Source of the DNA: a bacterium
Lineage (GTDB): Bacteria; UBA10199; 2-02-FULL-44-16; JAAZCA01
Direction of reading: 5' to 3'
NCBI GenBank assembly: GCA_041648665.1
Contig: JBAZOP010000048.1
Span: forward strand, 1 to 21,922
DNA: 21,922 nt
Below the pieces are notes generated by a model. That model was not told where the DNA came from. It saw only the letters and a program-made list of their open reading frames with translations, and did not search any database. Position 1 is the first letter of the stretch. The number at the start of each line of letters is the position of its first letter. The position numbers and the translations under genes are program-made. This document shows positions 14,910 to 21,800 of the stretch, piece after piece.

Positions 14910-15095
14910 TTACCAGCTCGACTTCATGACGCCAGGAAGATCGCCCCTCAGGGCCATGTTCCTGAAGCATATGCGGCACATGTCGAAGCGCCGCATGTAG
15001 CCCCTGGCCCTGCCGCAGATCGGGCAACGGTTGTATGCGCGGGCCTTGAACTTCGGCTTGCGCTGCGACTTCACGATCAAGGATGTCTTGGCCAT
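14910..15095 (-). CDS. rpsZ: 30S ribosomal protein S14, type Z (zinc-binding)
   Basis: S14 is needed for 30S head assembly. The 61-residue protein is the short zinc form: Cys24, Cys27, Cys40 and Cys43 make a C-x2-C-x12-C-x2-C site, followed by FRNMALRGDLPGVMKSSW. I chose the ATG at 15095 because it begins MAKTSLIVKSQRKPKF like the family and has AGGAGAAGG just upstream. A longer in-frame start at 15173 adds residues encoded within rplE. It lies between rplE and rpsH, as expected. The name rpsN is also used. Confidence 0.97.
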   Translation of the reverse strand: MAKTSLIVKSQRKPKFKARAYNRCPICGRARGYMRRFDMCRICFRNMALRGDLPGVMKSSW

Positions 15096-15108
15096 ACCTT
15101 CTCCTGTG

Positions 15109-15792
15109 CTATTCTTTTTCGCTCCTGAACGGCATACCCAGGAGGGCGAGCAGCGCCTTGCCCTCCTCGTCATTTTTTGCCGAAGTCACGAACGTAAGAT
15201 TCATGCCGTTTACCCTCTGTATCCTGTCCACATTGATCTCGGGGAATATCGCCTGCTCGGTCAGGCCGAGCGTATAGTTTCCGCGGCCGTCAAACGACTT
15301 TGGCGGCACGCCTTTGAAATCCCTGACGCGGGGGAGAGCTACGTTCACGAGCTTGTTCATGAAGTCGTACATCGCCTTGCCGCGGAGCGTAACCCTCGCG
15401 CCGATCGACTGGCCCTTGCGCAATTTGAAGTTTGCGATCGATTTCTTGGCTTTGGTGATGCAGGGACGCTGGCCGGTGATAAGTGCGAGTTCTTCGGCCG
15501 CGTTCTCCAGCACCTTTATGTCCTGGAGCGCCTCCTTCATCGAGGTGTTGAGCACTATCTTCTCGAGACGCGGTACCCTCATGATGTTCTTGAAGCCGAA
15601 CTGTTTCATGAGCGCCGGCACGCACTCCTGCGTGTATCTGACCTCGATCTCCGTCGGAACCTTCGGCTTCAGCTCGCGGCGCACTTTCTCCTTCGGGGCA
15701 GCCTCTGCGACGGTATCCTTCGCGGGCTTACCCTCGGCCTTTTTCTTTTTTACGTTGTCTTTGGCCTTATTCTTGGCCTTATCTTCGGACAC
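15109..15792 (-). CDS. rplE: 50S ribosomal protein L5 with about 45-residue Lys-rich N-terminal extension
   Basis: L5 binds 5S rRNA and contacts the P-site tRNA in the central protuberance. Residues from about 48 onward match the family: VPALMKQFGFKNIMRVPRLE, LITGQRPCITKAKKSIANFK, RDFKGVPPKSFDGRGNYTLG and the C-terminal KNDEEGKALLALLGMPF. The total of 227 residues exceeds the usual ~180 because of a charged Lys/Ala/Glu-rich N-terminus (MSEDKAKNKAKDNVKKKKAE...). That start is well supported: the GTG at 15792 has GGAGG 6 nt upstream, and I see no good alternative near the core. The gap to rplX is 27 nt. Confidence 0.97.
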   Translation of the reverse strand: MSEDKAKNKAKDNVKKKKAEGKPAKDTVAEAAPKEKVRRELKPKVPTEIEVRYTQECVPALMKQFGFKNIMRVPRLEKIVLNTSMKEALQDIKVLENAAEELALITGQRPCITKAKKSIANFKLRKGQSIGARVTLRGKAMYDFMNKLVNVALPRVRDFKGVPPKSFDGRGNYTLGLTEQAIFPEINVDRIQRVNGMNLTFVTSAKNDEEGKALLALLGMPFRSEKE

Positions 15793-15819
15793 TTTGTCCC
15801 TCCTTCAGCGCCTTGCGGC

Positions 15820-16140
15820 TCATGCTTTAGCTACTGTGATCACCTCGCCGGAACGCTTCGCGTAACGGACCTTCACGCCCTTTTCCATCCTGTAGCCTAT
15901 GCGCGAAGGGCGGGCCGCTTTCTCGTCGTAGTACATGACGTTCGAGATGGAGAGAGGAGCTTCCTTCTCGATGATGCCGCCCTGCCTGTGCGTCTGCGTG
16001 GGTTTCTGGTGACGCTTCACCGTGTTGAGGTGCTCGATCCATACGCGGCTCTTTTCCGCGTCCATGCGGAGCACTTTGCCGGTCTTGCCCTTGTCCTTGC
16101 CGGCGATCACCTTGACCATGTCTCCCTTGCGTATCTTCAT
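15820..16140 (-). CDS. rplX: 50S ribosomal protein L24
   Basis: L24 is an early assembly initiator protein for the large subunit. The 106-residue product begins MKIRKGDMVKVIAGKDKGKT, the KOW motif with the family signature, and ends KRSGEVITVAKA. GGAGG lies 7 nt upstream. Its ATG shares one base with the rplN stop codon (TGATG), indicating coupling. Confidence 0.98.
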   Translation of the reverse strand: MKIRKGDMVKVIAGKDKGKTGKVLRMDAEKSRVWIEHLNTVKRHQKPTQTHRQGGIIEKEAPLSISNVMYYDEKAARPSRIGYRMEKGVKVRYAKRSGEVITVAKA

Positions 16141-16508
16141 CAGAGAACCTCCGGAGCCAGCGATATGATCTTCACGTATTTGCGCGCACGCAGCTCCCTC
16201 GCGACCGGCCCGAATATGCGCGTACCGATCGGCTCGCCCTGGTCGCTGATCAAGACTGCGGAGTTCTCATCGAACTTAATCGTGGAACCGTCGCTGCGCT
16301 TGATCTCCTTCTTCGTGCGAACGATCACGGCCTTCTTCACGTCGCCCTTCTTCACCTTGGCCTTGGGCATCGCCTCCCTGACCGAGACGACGATGATGTC
16401 GCCGACGCCGGCATAGCGGCGCCTGGTTCCGCCCAGCACCTTTATGCAGCGGAGGAGTTTGGCGCCGGAATTATCGGCGACCAGTAATTCTGTCATCTGC
16501 TGAATCAT
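16140..16508 (-). CDS. rplN: 50S ribosomal protein L14
   Basis: L14 lies at the subunit interface and forms bridges with the 30S. The 122-residue product has the standard length and motifs: MTELLVADNSGAKLLRCIKVLGG near the start, GDIIVVSVREAMP, and the C-terminal GTRIFGPVARELRARKYVKIISLAPEVL. I chose the ATG at 16508 with AGGAG 6-7 nt upstream. A much longer in-frame frame reaches back into rpsQ but has no family similarity there. Its stop overlaps the rplX start by 1 nt. Confidence 0.98.
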   Translation of the reverse strand: MIQQMTELLVADNSGAKLLRCIKVLGGTRRRYAGVGDIIVVSVREAMPKAKVKKGDVKKAVIVRTKKEIKRSDGSTIKFDENSAVLISDQGEPIGTRIFGPVARELRARKYVKIISLAPEVL

Positions 16509-16545
16509 ATGTCTCTCCTGCAGGGGGCGTTTCCCGCCCGCCGCG

Positions 16546-16812
16546 TCACTCGACTCCCGAAGCCTTCTCGAGCACCTCCACGACCCTCCAGCACTTGCGC
16601 TTGGAGAGGGGACGGCACTCGCGGATGGCGACCATATCGCCCTTCTTGCACTCGTTCTTCTCGTCATGCGCCATATACTTCTTACGGCGCCTCAGGTACT
16701 TGCCGAAATCCGGATCCTTGACGGTGCGCTCCACCTGGACGGTCACGCTCTTGTCCATGGCGGCGCTAACGACGACCCCTGTCCTCAACTTGCGCGATTC
16801 GATGCCAGACAT
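16546..16812 (-). CDS. rpsQ: 30S ribosomal protein S17
   Basis: S17 is a primary 16S rRNA-binding OB-fold protein. The 88-residue product has RTGVVVSAAMDKSVTVQVER (10-29), a basic loop FGKYLRRRKKYMAHDE, and the signature GDMVAIRECRPLSKRKCWRV (58-77). AAAGGAGG is found 10 nt upstream and is encoded by the Lys-Gly-Gly codons at the end of rpmC. The gap to rpmC is 3 nt. Confidence 0.98.
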   Translation of the reverse strand: MSGIESRKLRTGVVVSAAMDKSVTVQVERTVKDPDFGKYLRRRKKYMAHDEKNECKKGDMVAIRECRPLSKRKCWRVVEVLEKASGVE

Positions 16813-16815
16813 AGT

Positions 16816-17028
16816 TTACGCGCCTCCTTTCGAGCGGGCCTCAAGCTCGCGCTCGCGGATTACAGTCTTCACGCGGGCGAGGTCGCGCCTCGTCTTCCTT
16901 ATATTCGCGGTCTCCTTGAGCTGGCCGGAGCCCTTGCGAAAACGCAGTCTGAAGAGCCCGTCGGTCAATTCCTCCGCGGCCTTCAAAAGATCTGCGACCG
17001 ACTTCTCCCTCACCTCACTTGGCTTCAC
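16816..17028 (-). CDS. rpmC: 50S ribosomal protein L29
   Basis: L29 lies at the exit-tunnel rim near L23, a docking site for SRP and trigger factor. The 70-residue helical protein starts with MKPSEVREKSVADLLKAAEE and has the family signature region FRLRFRKGSGQLKETANIRK followed by TRRDLARVKTVIRERE. Translation starts at GTG (17028), overlapping rplP by 14 nt, with GGGAGG 6-7 nt upstream inside rplP. Confidence 0.97.
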   Translation of the reverse strand: MKPSEVREKSVADLLKAAEELTDGLFRLRFRKGSGQLKETANIRKTRRDLARVKTVIRERELEARSKGGA

Positions 17029-17440
17029 GGTATACCTCCCGCACGACGATCTTAGTCTTGAGAGGAAGCTTGTGCGACGCCAACCTCAGCGACTCGCACG
17101 CTATGTCGGCGGAGACGCCCTTTATCTCGTAGAGCATCCTGCCGCGCTTGATCGGGGCGACCCATTCCTCCGGCGACCCCTTTCCCTTGCCCATCCTGGT
17201 CTCCGCCGGTTTCTTGGTGATCGGCTTGTCGGGGAAGATCCTCACCCAGAGCTTGCCGCCGCGCTTCGTGGCGCGGCTCATGGCCATGCGCGCGGCCTCT
17301 ATTTGCCTCGACGTGACCCACCCGTGCGACAATGCCTGGAGGCCGTAGTCTCCGAACGAGAGATTGCAGCCCCTCCAAGCGACGCCGCGGAGCCTGCCCT
17401 TCTGCTGCTTCCTGTATTTTGTCTTCGCTGGCTGTAGCAT
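17015..17440 (-). CDS. rplP: 50S ribosomal protein L16
   Basis: L16 helps shape the A site and the 5S rRNA region. The 141-residue product has the family start MLQPAKTKYRKQQKGRLRG. It then has the central signature KRGGKLWVRIFPDKPITKKP (59-78) and RMGKGKGSPEEWVAPIKRGR (82-101). The length is standard. GAGG lies 4 nt before the ATG, and rpsC ends 15 nt upstream. Confidence 0.98.
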   Translation of the reverse strand: MLQPAKTKYRKQQKGRLRGVAWRGCNLSFGDYGLQALSHGWVTSRQIEAARMAMSRATKRGGKLWVRIFPDKPITKKPAETRMGKGKGSPEEWVAPIKRGRMLYEIKGVSADIACESLRLASHKLPLKTKIVVREVYREAK

Positions 17441-17455
17441 CGTTCCTCGCTCCCT

Positions 17456-18127
17456 CTACCGAGCCTGACCCGGCAGCGCCGGCTGATTCTTCTCGGGGAG
17501 TATCTCTCCCTTGTAGACCCAGGCCTTGACTCCGATGATTCCAAAGGTCGTCCTCGCCTCTGAAAAACCGTATTCCACGTCAGCGCGCAGCGTGTGCAGA
17601 GGCACCCTGCCCTCGCGATACCACTCACACCTGGCGATCTCCGCGCCGCCGAGCCTGCCGGCGCACTGTATCTTGATGCCTTCGGCGCCGAGCTTCATCG
17701 CCGAAACAACCGCTTTCTTCATCGCACGGCGGAACGCAATGCGTCTGAGGAGCTGCTGCGCCACGTTCTCCGCTACCAGTTGGGCGTCGATCTCGGCCTT
17801 TCGAACCTCGCGGATGTTCACCTGGACGTCCTCGGCCGTCGAAACCCTCTTCTTTATGTCGAGCTTGAGCGCATCGATGCCTGCGCCCTTCTTTCCGATG
17901 ACCAGCCCCGGCCTCGAGGTAAAGATATTGACCGTCACCTTGCCGGCTGCGCGGTCGATCTCAATCTTGGAGACGCCGGTGTGCTCGAGCCTCTTCTTTA
18001 TCTCCTCGCGGATAAAGAGGTCCTCGTGGACCTGTTTGCGATAGCCCTCCTTGGAGGAGTACCACTTCGAGTTCCACGTCTTGCTCACCCCGAGCCTGAA
18101 ACCAGTTGGATGTGTCTTCTGTCCCAT
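17456..18127 (-). CDS. rpsC: 30S ribosomal protein S3
   Basis: S3 lines the mRNA entry channel and has helicase-related roles with S4 and S5. The 223-residue protein begins MGQKTHPTGFRLGV, has a type II KH domain with the GxxG loop in GLVIGKKGAGID (74-85), and the C-terminal signature GIKIQCAGRLGGAEIAR with VKAWVYKGEI. A short Pro/Gln tail follows. GGGAG lies 5 nt upstream of the ATG. Confidence 0.98.
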   Translation of the reverse strand: MGQKTHPTGFRLGVSKTWNSKWYSSKEGYRKQVHEDLFIREEIKKRLEHTGVSKIEIDRAAGKVTVNIFTSRPGLVIGKKGAGIDALKLDIKKRVSTAEDVQVNIREVRKAEIDAQLVAENVAQQLLRRIAFRRAMKKAVVSAMKLGAEGIKIQCAGRLGGAEIARCEWYREGRVPLHTLRADVEYGFSEARTTFGIIGVKAWVYKGEILPEKNQPALPGQAR

Positions 18128-18148
18128 GTCAGCTCCCGATCCCTGGCG

Positions 18149-18484
18149 CTAAGCGCGCTGCTCCAGCGTTATGCTCACCTTGCTCGATTTCTTCAGCACC
18201 GGAGTGGCCGAACCCCTTGCCCTCGGCATCCAGCGTTTCATAGTGGGGCCCTTGTCCACCAGGAGCTCCTTCACGAACAGCTTGTCCAGATCCATGCCAC
18301 CCTTGGTGTCCGCATTGGAGACCGCGGACTTGATGAGCTTGAGAAGGGGACGCGCGGACCTGCGGCGGCAGAAGGTGAGATAGTCGATCGCCTCCTGGAC
18401 ACCCTTGCCCCTGACCTGATCCGCAACGACCCTCACCTTCCGGGTGGTAATGCGAATCATCTTTATCTTAGCCGTCGCTGCCAT
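18149..18484 (-). CDS. rplV: 50S ribosomal protein L22
   Basis: L22 spans the subunit and its hairpin narrows the peptide exit tunnel, a macrolide-resistance locus. The product (111 aa from this start) shows RITTRKVRVVADQVRGK near the N-terminus and the tunnel hairpin region KGPTMKRWMPRARGSATPV, then a C-terminal KKSSKVSITLEQ. Tandem ATGs occur at 18487 and 18484. The second has the better 6-nt spacing from GGAGG and shares one base with the rpsS stop (TGATG). Confidence 0.97.
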   Translation of the reverse strand: MAATAKIKMIRITTRKVRVVADQVRGKGVQEAIDYLTFCRRRSARPLLKLIKSAVSNADTKGGMDLDKLFVKELLVDKGPTMKRWMPRARGSATPVLKKSSKVSITLEQRA

Positions 18485-18825
18485 CATGCACCTCCGGTCG
18501 CACCGGTTGCAGCCGCCGGAGCGGCCGCCGTGGGAGCTGCTGCCGTCGTTGCGACTGTGGTCTTCTTTTCGCCGGAGTGTCCGCGAAAGACCCTTGTGGC
18601 CGCAAACTCGCCAAGCTTGTGACCGACCATGTTCTCCGTGATGAAGACCGGGATAAATTTGCGCCCGTTATGGACCGCTATAGTGAGCCCGACCATGTCG
18701 GGGATCACAGTGGAGCGACGCGACCACGTCTTGATCAGCTGTCTGTCCCGCGTCTCCTGAGCCCTCTTCACCTTGTTCAGGAGGTGATCGTCTATGAACG
18801 GGCCTTTCTTTAACGAACGAGCCAT
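18484..18825 (-). CDS. rpsS: 30S ribosomal protein S19 with Ala/Thr-rich C-terminal tail
   Basis: S19 pairs with S13 in the 30S head. Residues 1-88 are canonical: MARSLKKGPFIDDHLL, TWSRRSTVIPDMVGLTIAVHNGRK and GHKLGEFAATRVFRGH. The protein then carries about 25 extra residues of almost pure Ala, Thr, Pro and Gly (residues 89-113), where the E. coli protein ends at 92. The last codons (GGA GGT GCA) supply the Shine-Dalgarno of rplV. GAGG precedes the ATG. Confidence 0.97.
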   Translation of the reverse strand: MARSLKKGPFIDDHLLNKVKRAQETRDRQLIKTWSRRSTVIPDMVGLTIAVHNGRKFIPVFITENMVGHKLGEFAATRVFRGHSGEKKTTVATTAAAPTAAAPAAATGATGGA

Positions 18826-18847
18826 ATCATGTCCTCTCGTGTAATTG

Positions 18848-19675
18848 TTACTTCGCCCTTCTGTCGCTCACTATGAAGCGCGTAGTGCGAACGCAGCTTC
18901 TGGTCTTAGCGCCCTTGGTCGGTTTGCCCCACGGGGTCACCGGGTGACGTCCGCCCTTGGTGCGTCCCTCGCCTCCGCCATGAGGATGGTCGACCGGGTT
19001 CATCGCCGTGCCCCTGACGTGCGGCCTCCATCCCATGTGGCGCACGCGGCCTGCCTTGCCTAGCTCCACGTTCTCGTGGTCGACGTTGCCGACCTGGCCT
19101 ATCGTCGCCCAGCAGTTGATGTGCACCATCCTCACCTCGCCCGAGGGGAGTTTGATCTGGGCGTAGTTGTCGTCGCGTGCCATGAGCTGCGCCACACTGC
19201 CAGCGCTGCGGACGATCTTGCCGCCCTCTCCCGGCCTGAGCTCGATATTGTGTATCGAGGTGCCCAGCGGAATATTGGAGAGGGGGAGCGAATTGCCGGG
19301 CTGGATCTCGGCGCCTGCCGAGGCCATGAGCGAATCGCCCACGCTGAGCCCCACCGGAGCCAGGATGTAGCGTTTCTCTCCGTCCGCGTAAGCCACCAGG
19401 GCGATGCGGGCCGAACGGTTCGGATCGTACTCCAGCGCCTTGACGCAGGCGGGGATGTCCCGCTTGTCGCGCTTGAAGTCGATCATGCGATACTTCATCT
19501 TCGCGCCGCCGCCCCTGTGGAACGACGTGATCCTGCCGTTGCAGTTGCGGCCGGCGTGTTTCTGGAGCACCTCGGTCAGCTTACGCTCAGGCTTCTTGGA
19601 TGAAAGCTCTGAGAAATCATATGCGGTCATTCCGCGGCGCCCAGGTGTTATCGGTGCGTAACTCTTTATTACCAT
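18848..19675 (-). CDS. rplB: 50S ribosomal protein L2
   Basis: L2 is one of the most conserved large-subunit proteins, needed for subunit joining and close to the peptidyl transferase centre. The 275-residue product begins MVIKSYAPITPGRRGMT, has HAGRNCNGRITSFHRGGGAK (40-59) and the L2 signature GTAMNPVDHPHGGGEGR containing the conserved histidine, followed by HPVTPWGKPTKGAKTR. AGAGGG precedes the ATG. The gap to rplW is 62 nt, the largest in the S10 block. Confidence 0.99.
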   Translation of the reverse strand: MVIKSYAPITPGRRGMTAYDFSELSSKKPERKLTEVLQKHAGRNCNGRITSFHRGGGAKMKYRMIDFKRDKRDIPACVKALEYDPNRSARIALVAYADGEKRYILAPVGLSVGDSLMASAGAEIQPGNSLPLSNIPLGTSIHNIELRPGEGGKIVRSAGSVAQLMARDDNYAQIKLPSGEVRMVHINCWATIGQVGNVDHENVELGKAGRVRHMGWRPHVRGTAMNPVDHPHGGGEGRTKGGRHPVTPWGKPTKGAKTRSCVRTTRFIVSDRRAK

Positions 19676-19687
19676 GGCTGCCCTCTT

Positions 19688-19741
19688 CTATGTGACTGCC
19701 TCAATGTCGTTTGTGTTTAGCTTCAGCAACTCGTCGCTCAC
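19688..19741 (-). CDS. Possible 17-codon ORF between rplW and rplB
   Basis: A GTG at 19741 overlaps the rplW stop codon by 4 nt (GTGA) and opens a frame encoding MSDELLKLNTNDIEAVT before TAG at 19690-19688, ending 12 nt before the rplB start. The overlap geometry matches coupled genes in this operon and a GGAAGG purine run lies 3 nt upstream. Nothing is recognised in the peptide, and a frame this short can occur by chance. Confidence 0.2.
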   Translation of the reverse strand: MSDELLKLNTNDIEAVT

Positions 19742-20022
19742 GCGCCTTCCATGAACTCGATTCGGTCTCCCTCTTTGAGGGTGACGATCGCCTTCTTCCA
19801 CGGGGAGGTCTTCCCCGCGCTCTTGCCCACGCGCTTGTACTTCGCGGGCATCGATATGGTGTGCACGTCCTCCACCGTCACCTTGAACACACCCTCCACC
19901 GCCCTGCGTATGTCGTGCTTCGTGGCCTTAGGGTTCACAGCGAACGAGTATTTGTTGTGCTCCTGCGCGGCCGTGCTTTTCTCCGTGACCGCCGGCTTCT
20001 TTATAACCTCGAATATGTTCAT
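19738..20022 (-). CDS. rplW: 50S ribosomal protein L23
   Basis: L23 stands at the exit of the peptide tunnel and docks trigger factor and SRP. The 94-residue product has VIKKPAVTEKSTAAQEHNKYSF (6-27) near the start, KHDIRRAVEGVFKVTVEDVHT in the middle, and a basic loop GKTSPWKKAIVTL near the C-terminus. The ATG overlaps the rplD stop by 4 nt (ATGA). AGGAGG lies 10 nt upstream. Confidence 0.98.
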   Translation of the reverse strand: MNIFEVIKKPAVTEKSTAAQEHNKYSFAVNPKATKHDIRRAVEGVFKVTVEDVHTISMPAKYKRVGKSAGKTSPWKKAIVTLKEGDRIEFMEGA

Positions 20023-20639
20023 GGCCTCAGCACCTCCTCTACCTTCTCAAGCGCAGGCCTCGTGATGACGGCGCGATCGAACCGCATGAGGTCGTAGACA
20101 TTCAGCCCTTCCCAGCGGACCATGCGCACGTCACGGATGTTCCGCACGGACTTACGAAGGATGTCGTTTTCCTCAGCGATAACAATCAGGGCGTTCGTAG
20201 CGCCCAGATTCTTGAGCCCATCCACCATCGTCTTGGTCTTGATCTCCTTGAGCGGCAGCTCATCGACTATGATGAGCTTTCCCTCCGCCTTCTTCAGAGA
20301 GAGCGCCTGTCTGAGCCCGCCGCGGCGCGCCTCGGAAGGAAGCCTGTAGCTGTAGTCGCGGGGCTTGGGGCCGAATGCCTTGCCACCGCCTACGAAGATG
20401 TTCGCCTTGGCGTCGCAGTGACGGGCCCTTCCGGTGCCCTTCTGGCGATACATCTTGGCGGTCGTGCCGCTCACCTGGCCCCTGGTCTTGCAGGATGCAG
20501 TGCCGCTGCGGCGGCTCGCCCTCTGCATCTTCACGATTTCGTAGAGCAGCGCAGTCTTGGGCGCGATCCCGAAGATAGAATCATCGAGTTCGATCTCTCC
20601 CACCTTCGCGTTCTTTATGTTGAGGACCGGTTCCTTCAC
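20019..20639 (-). CDS. rplD: 50S ribosomal protein L4
   Basis: L4 reaches the exit tunnel with a long loop and, in enterobacteria, represses the S10 operon. The 206-residue product has SRRSGTASCKTRGQVSGTTAK and RQKGTGRARHCDAK (tunnel loop, about 40-79), then GPKPRDYSYRLPSEARRGGLRQALS. Translation starts at GTG (20639) with AAAGGAG 7 nt upstream. It is coupled to rplW by a 4-nt overlap and lies 36 nt after rplC. Confidence 0.98.
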   Translation of the reverse strand: MKEPVLNIKNAKVGEIELDDSIFGIAPKTALLYEIVKMQRASRRSGTASCKTRGQVSGTTAKMYRQKGTGRARHCDAKANIFVGGGKAFGPKPRDYSYRLPSEARRGGLRQALSLKKAEGKLIIVDELPLKEIKTKTMVDGLKNLGATNALIVIAEENDILRKSVRNIRDVRMVRWEGLNVYDLMRFDRAVITRPALEKVEEVLRP

Positions 20640-20675
20640 GGTTTCACTCCTTTGCGCCCCTCTCAGAGGACGCCT

Positions 20676-21413
20676 TTACTTGCTCTCCTGGGCCACAGGT
20701 TCAGCATTCTGCTCGGGCAAAGCGGCCATCTCGGCCTTGGCGCTGCCGGCGCCGGCCTTGCCCCTCTTGAGTTCGGGCCTCGTCTCGAAAGAGACGTCCT
20801 GCGGGACCACCAGAAGCAATCCGCCTCTGGCGCCTGGCACCGAACCCTGGACCAGTATCACGTTGTCGTCCGGCCTTACCGCCACCACCTTCAGTCCATC
20901 CACCGACACCCGATCGCAGCCCATGTGTCCGGGCATCTTCATGTTCTTGGGGACGCGACCCGGCCATGTCCTCATGCCGATCGAGCCGGGACGCCTGTGG
21001 AAATCCGAGCCATGCGAGGCAGGGCCGCCGTGCTTGCCGTGGCGCTTTATCACGCCCTGAAACCCGCGGCCCTTGGTGACGCCCGTGACGCTGATCAGAT
21101 CGCCCGATTTGAATCCGGCCGCGATGAGTTCGTCGCCCACTTCGAAGCCCTCCGTCTTGCACGTGCGGAATTCGCGCAGGTGAGAAAACATCGGAAGACC
21201 CTTCTTCTCAAAGTGGCCGCGCTCCGCCTTGGAAAGCCGTTTCGCCTTAGCGGGGCCGAAGCCGAGCTGCAGCGCGCCGTAGCCCTCCTTCTCAGCGAGC
21301 ATCTTCTGCACCACCGTGCAGGGGCCGACTTCGATGGCGGTGACAGGCGTAAACTCGCCGCCTTCATCGAAGATCTGCGTCATGCCAACCTTTTTTCCTA
21401 TAAGACCCAGCAT
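20676..21413 (-). CDS. rplC: 50S ribosomal protein L3 with C-terminal tail
   Basis: L3 initiates large-subunit assembly and its finger reaches the peptidyl transferase centre. The 245-residue product begins MLGLIGKKVGMTQIFDEGG, has the signature VTKGRGFQGVIKRHGKHGGP, and the finger region FHRRPGSIGMRTWPGRVPK. It exceeds E. coli L3 (209 aa) by a tail of about 33 residues rich in Ala, Glu and Lys from about 213. I chose the ATG at 21413: AGAGG lies 5 nt upstream and the family start follows. An in-frame start at 21440 adds nine atypical residues. Confidence 0.98.
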   Translation of the reverse strand: MLGLIGKKVGMTQIFDEGGEFTPVTAIEVGPCTVVQKMLAEKEGYGALQLGFGPAKAKRLSKAERGHFEKKGLPMFSHLREFRTCKTEGFEVGDELIAAGFKSGDLISVTGVTKGRGFQGVIKRHGKHGGPASHGSDFHRRPGSIGMRTWPGRVPKNMKMPGHMGCDRVSVDGLKVVAVRPDDNVILVQGSVPGARGGLLLVVPQDVSFETRPELKRGKAGAGSAKAEMAALPEQNAEPVAQESK

Positions 21414-21459
21414 AAAAGCCTCTTTCAGTATGGCGCTCAATGCGCCGGCCTGTTCTGCC

Positions 21460-21783
21460 TCATATCATTTTTATCTCGACATCCACTCCTGAAGAAAGCT
21501 CGAGCTTCATGAGCGCATCGACCGTCTGCTGCGTGGGCTCGAGTATGTCCACCAGCCTCTTGTGGGTGCGTATCTCGAACTGCTCCTGCGAGCGCTTGTC
21601 CACATGGGGACTCCTGAGCACGCAATACTTCTCGATCTTCGTGGGGAGCGGGATAGGGCCCGCAAGCCTGGCGCCGGTCCGCTGAACCGTGTTCACGATC
21701 TCAGATGCGGACTGATCCAGGAGCTTGTGATCATAGGCCTTCAGCCTGATGCGTATCTTCTGCCCCTTCTCTTGCGTGCTCAT
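21460..21783 (-). CDS. rpsJ: 30S ribosomal protein S10
   Basis: S10 belongs to the 30S head and also forms the NusE-NusB antitermination complex that binds boxA. The 107-residue product has KIRIRLKAYDHKLLDQSASEI near the start, GPIPLPTKIEKYCVLRSPHV with the conserved loop, and THKRLVDILEPTQQTVDALM. The ATG at 21783 has GAGG 5 nt upstream; an upstream in-frame GTG at 21789 overlaps that site and is less likely. It is only 17 nt downstream of tuf. Confidence 0.98.
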   Translation of the reverse strand: MSTQEKGQKIRIRLKAYDHKLLDQSASEIVNTVQRTGARLAGPIPLPTKIEKYCVLRSPHVDKRSQEQFEIRTHKRLVDILEPTQQTVDALMKLELSSGVDVEIKMI

Positions 21784-21800
21784 GTTCACCTCTTTAGCTG

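Noticed and set aside
15031..16416. A 461-codon plus-strand frame opposite rplE, rplX and rplN
   Set aside because: It crosses several certain genes on the other strand and has composition typical of an antisense shadow.
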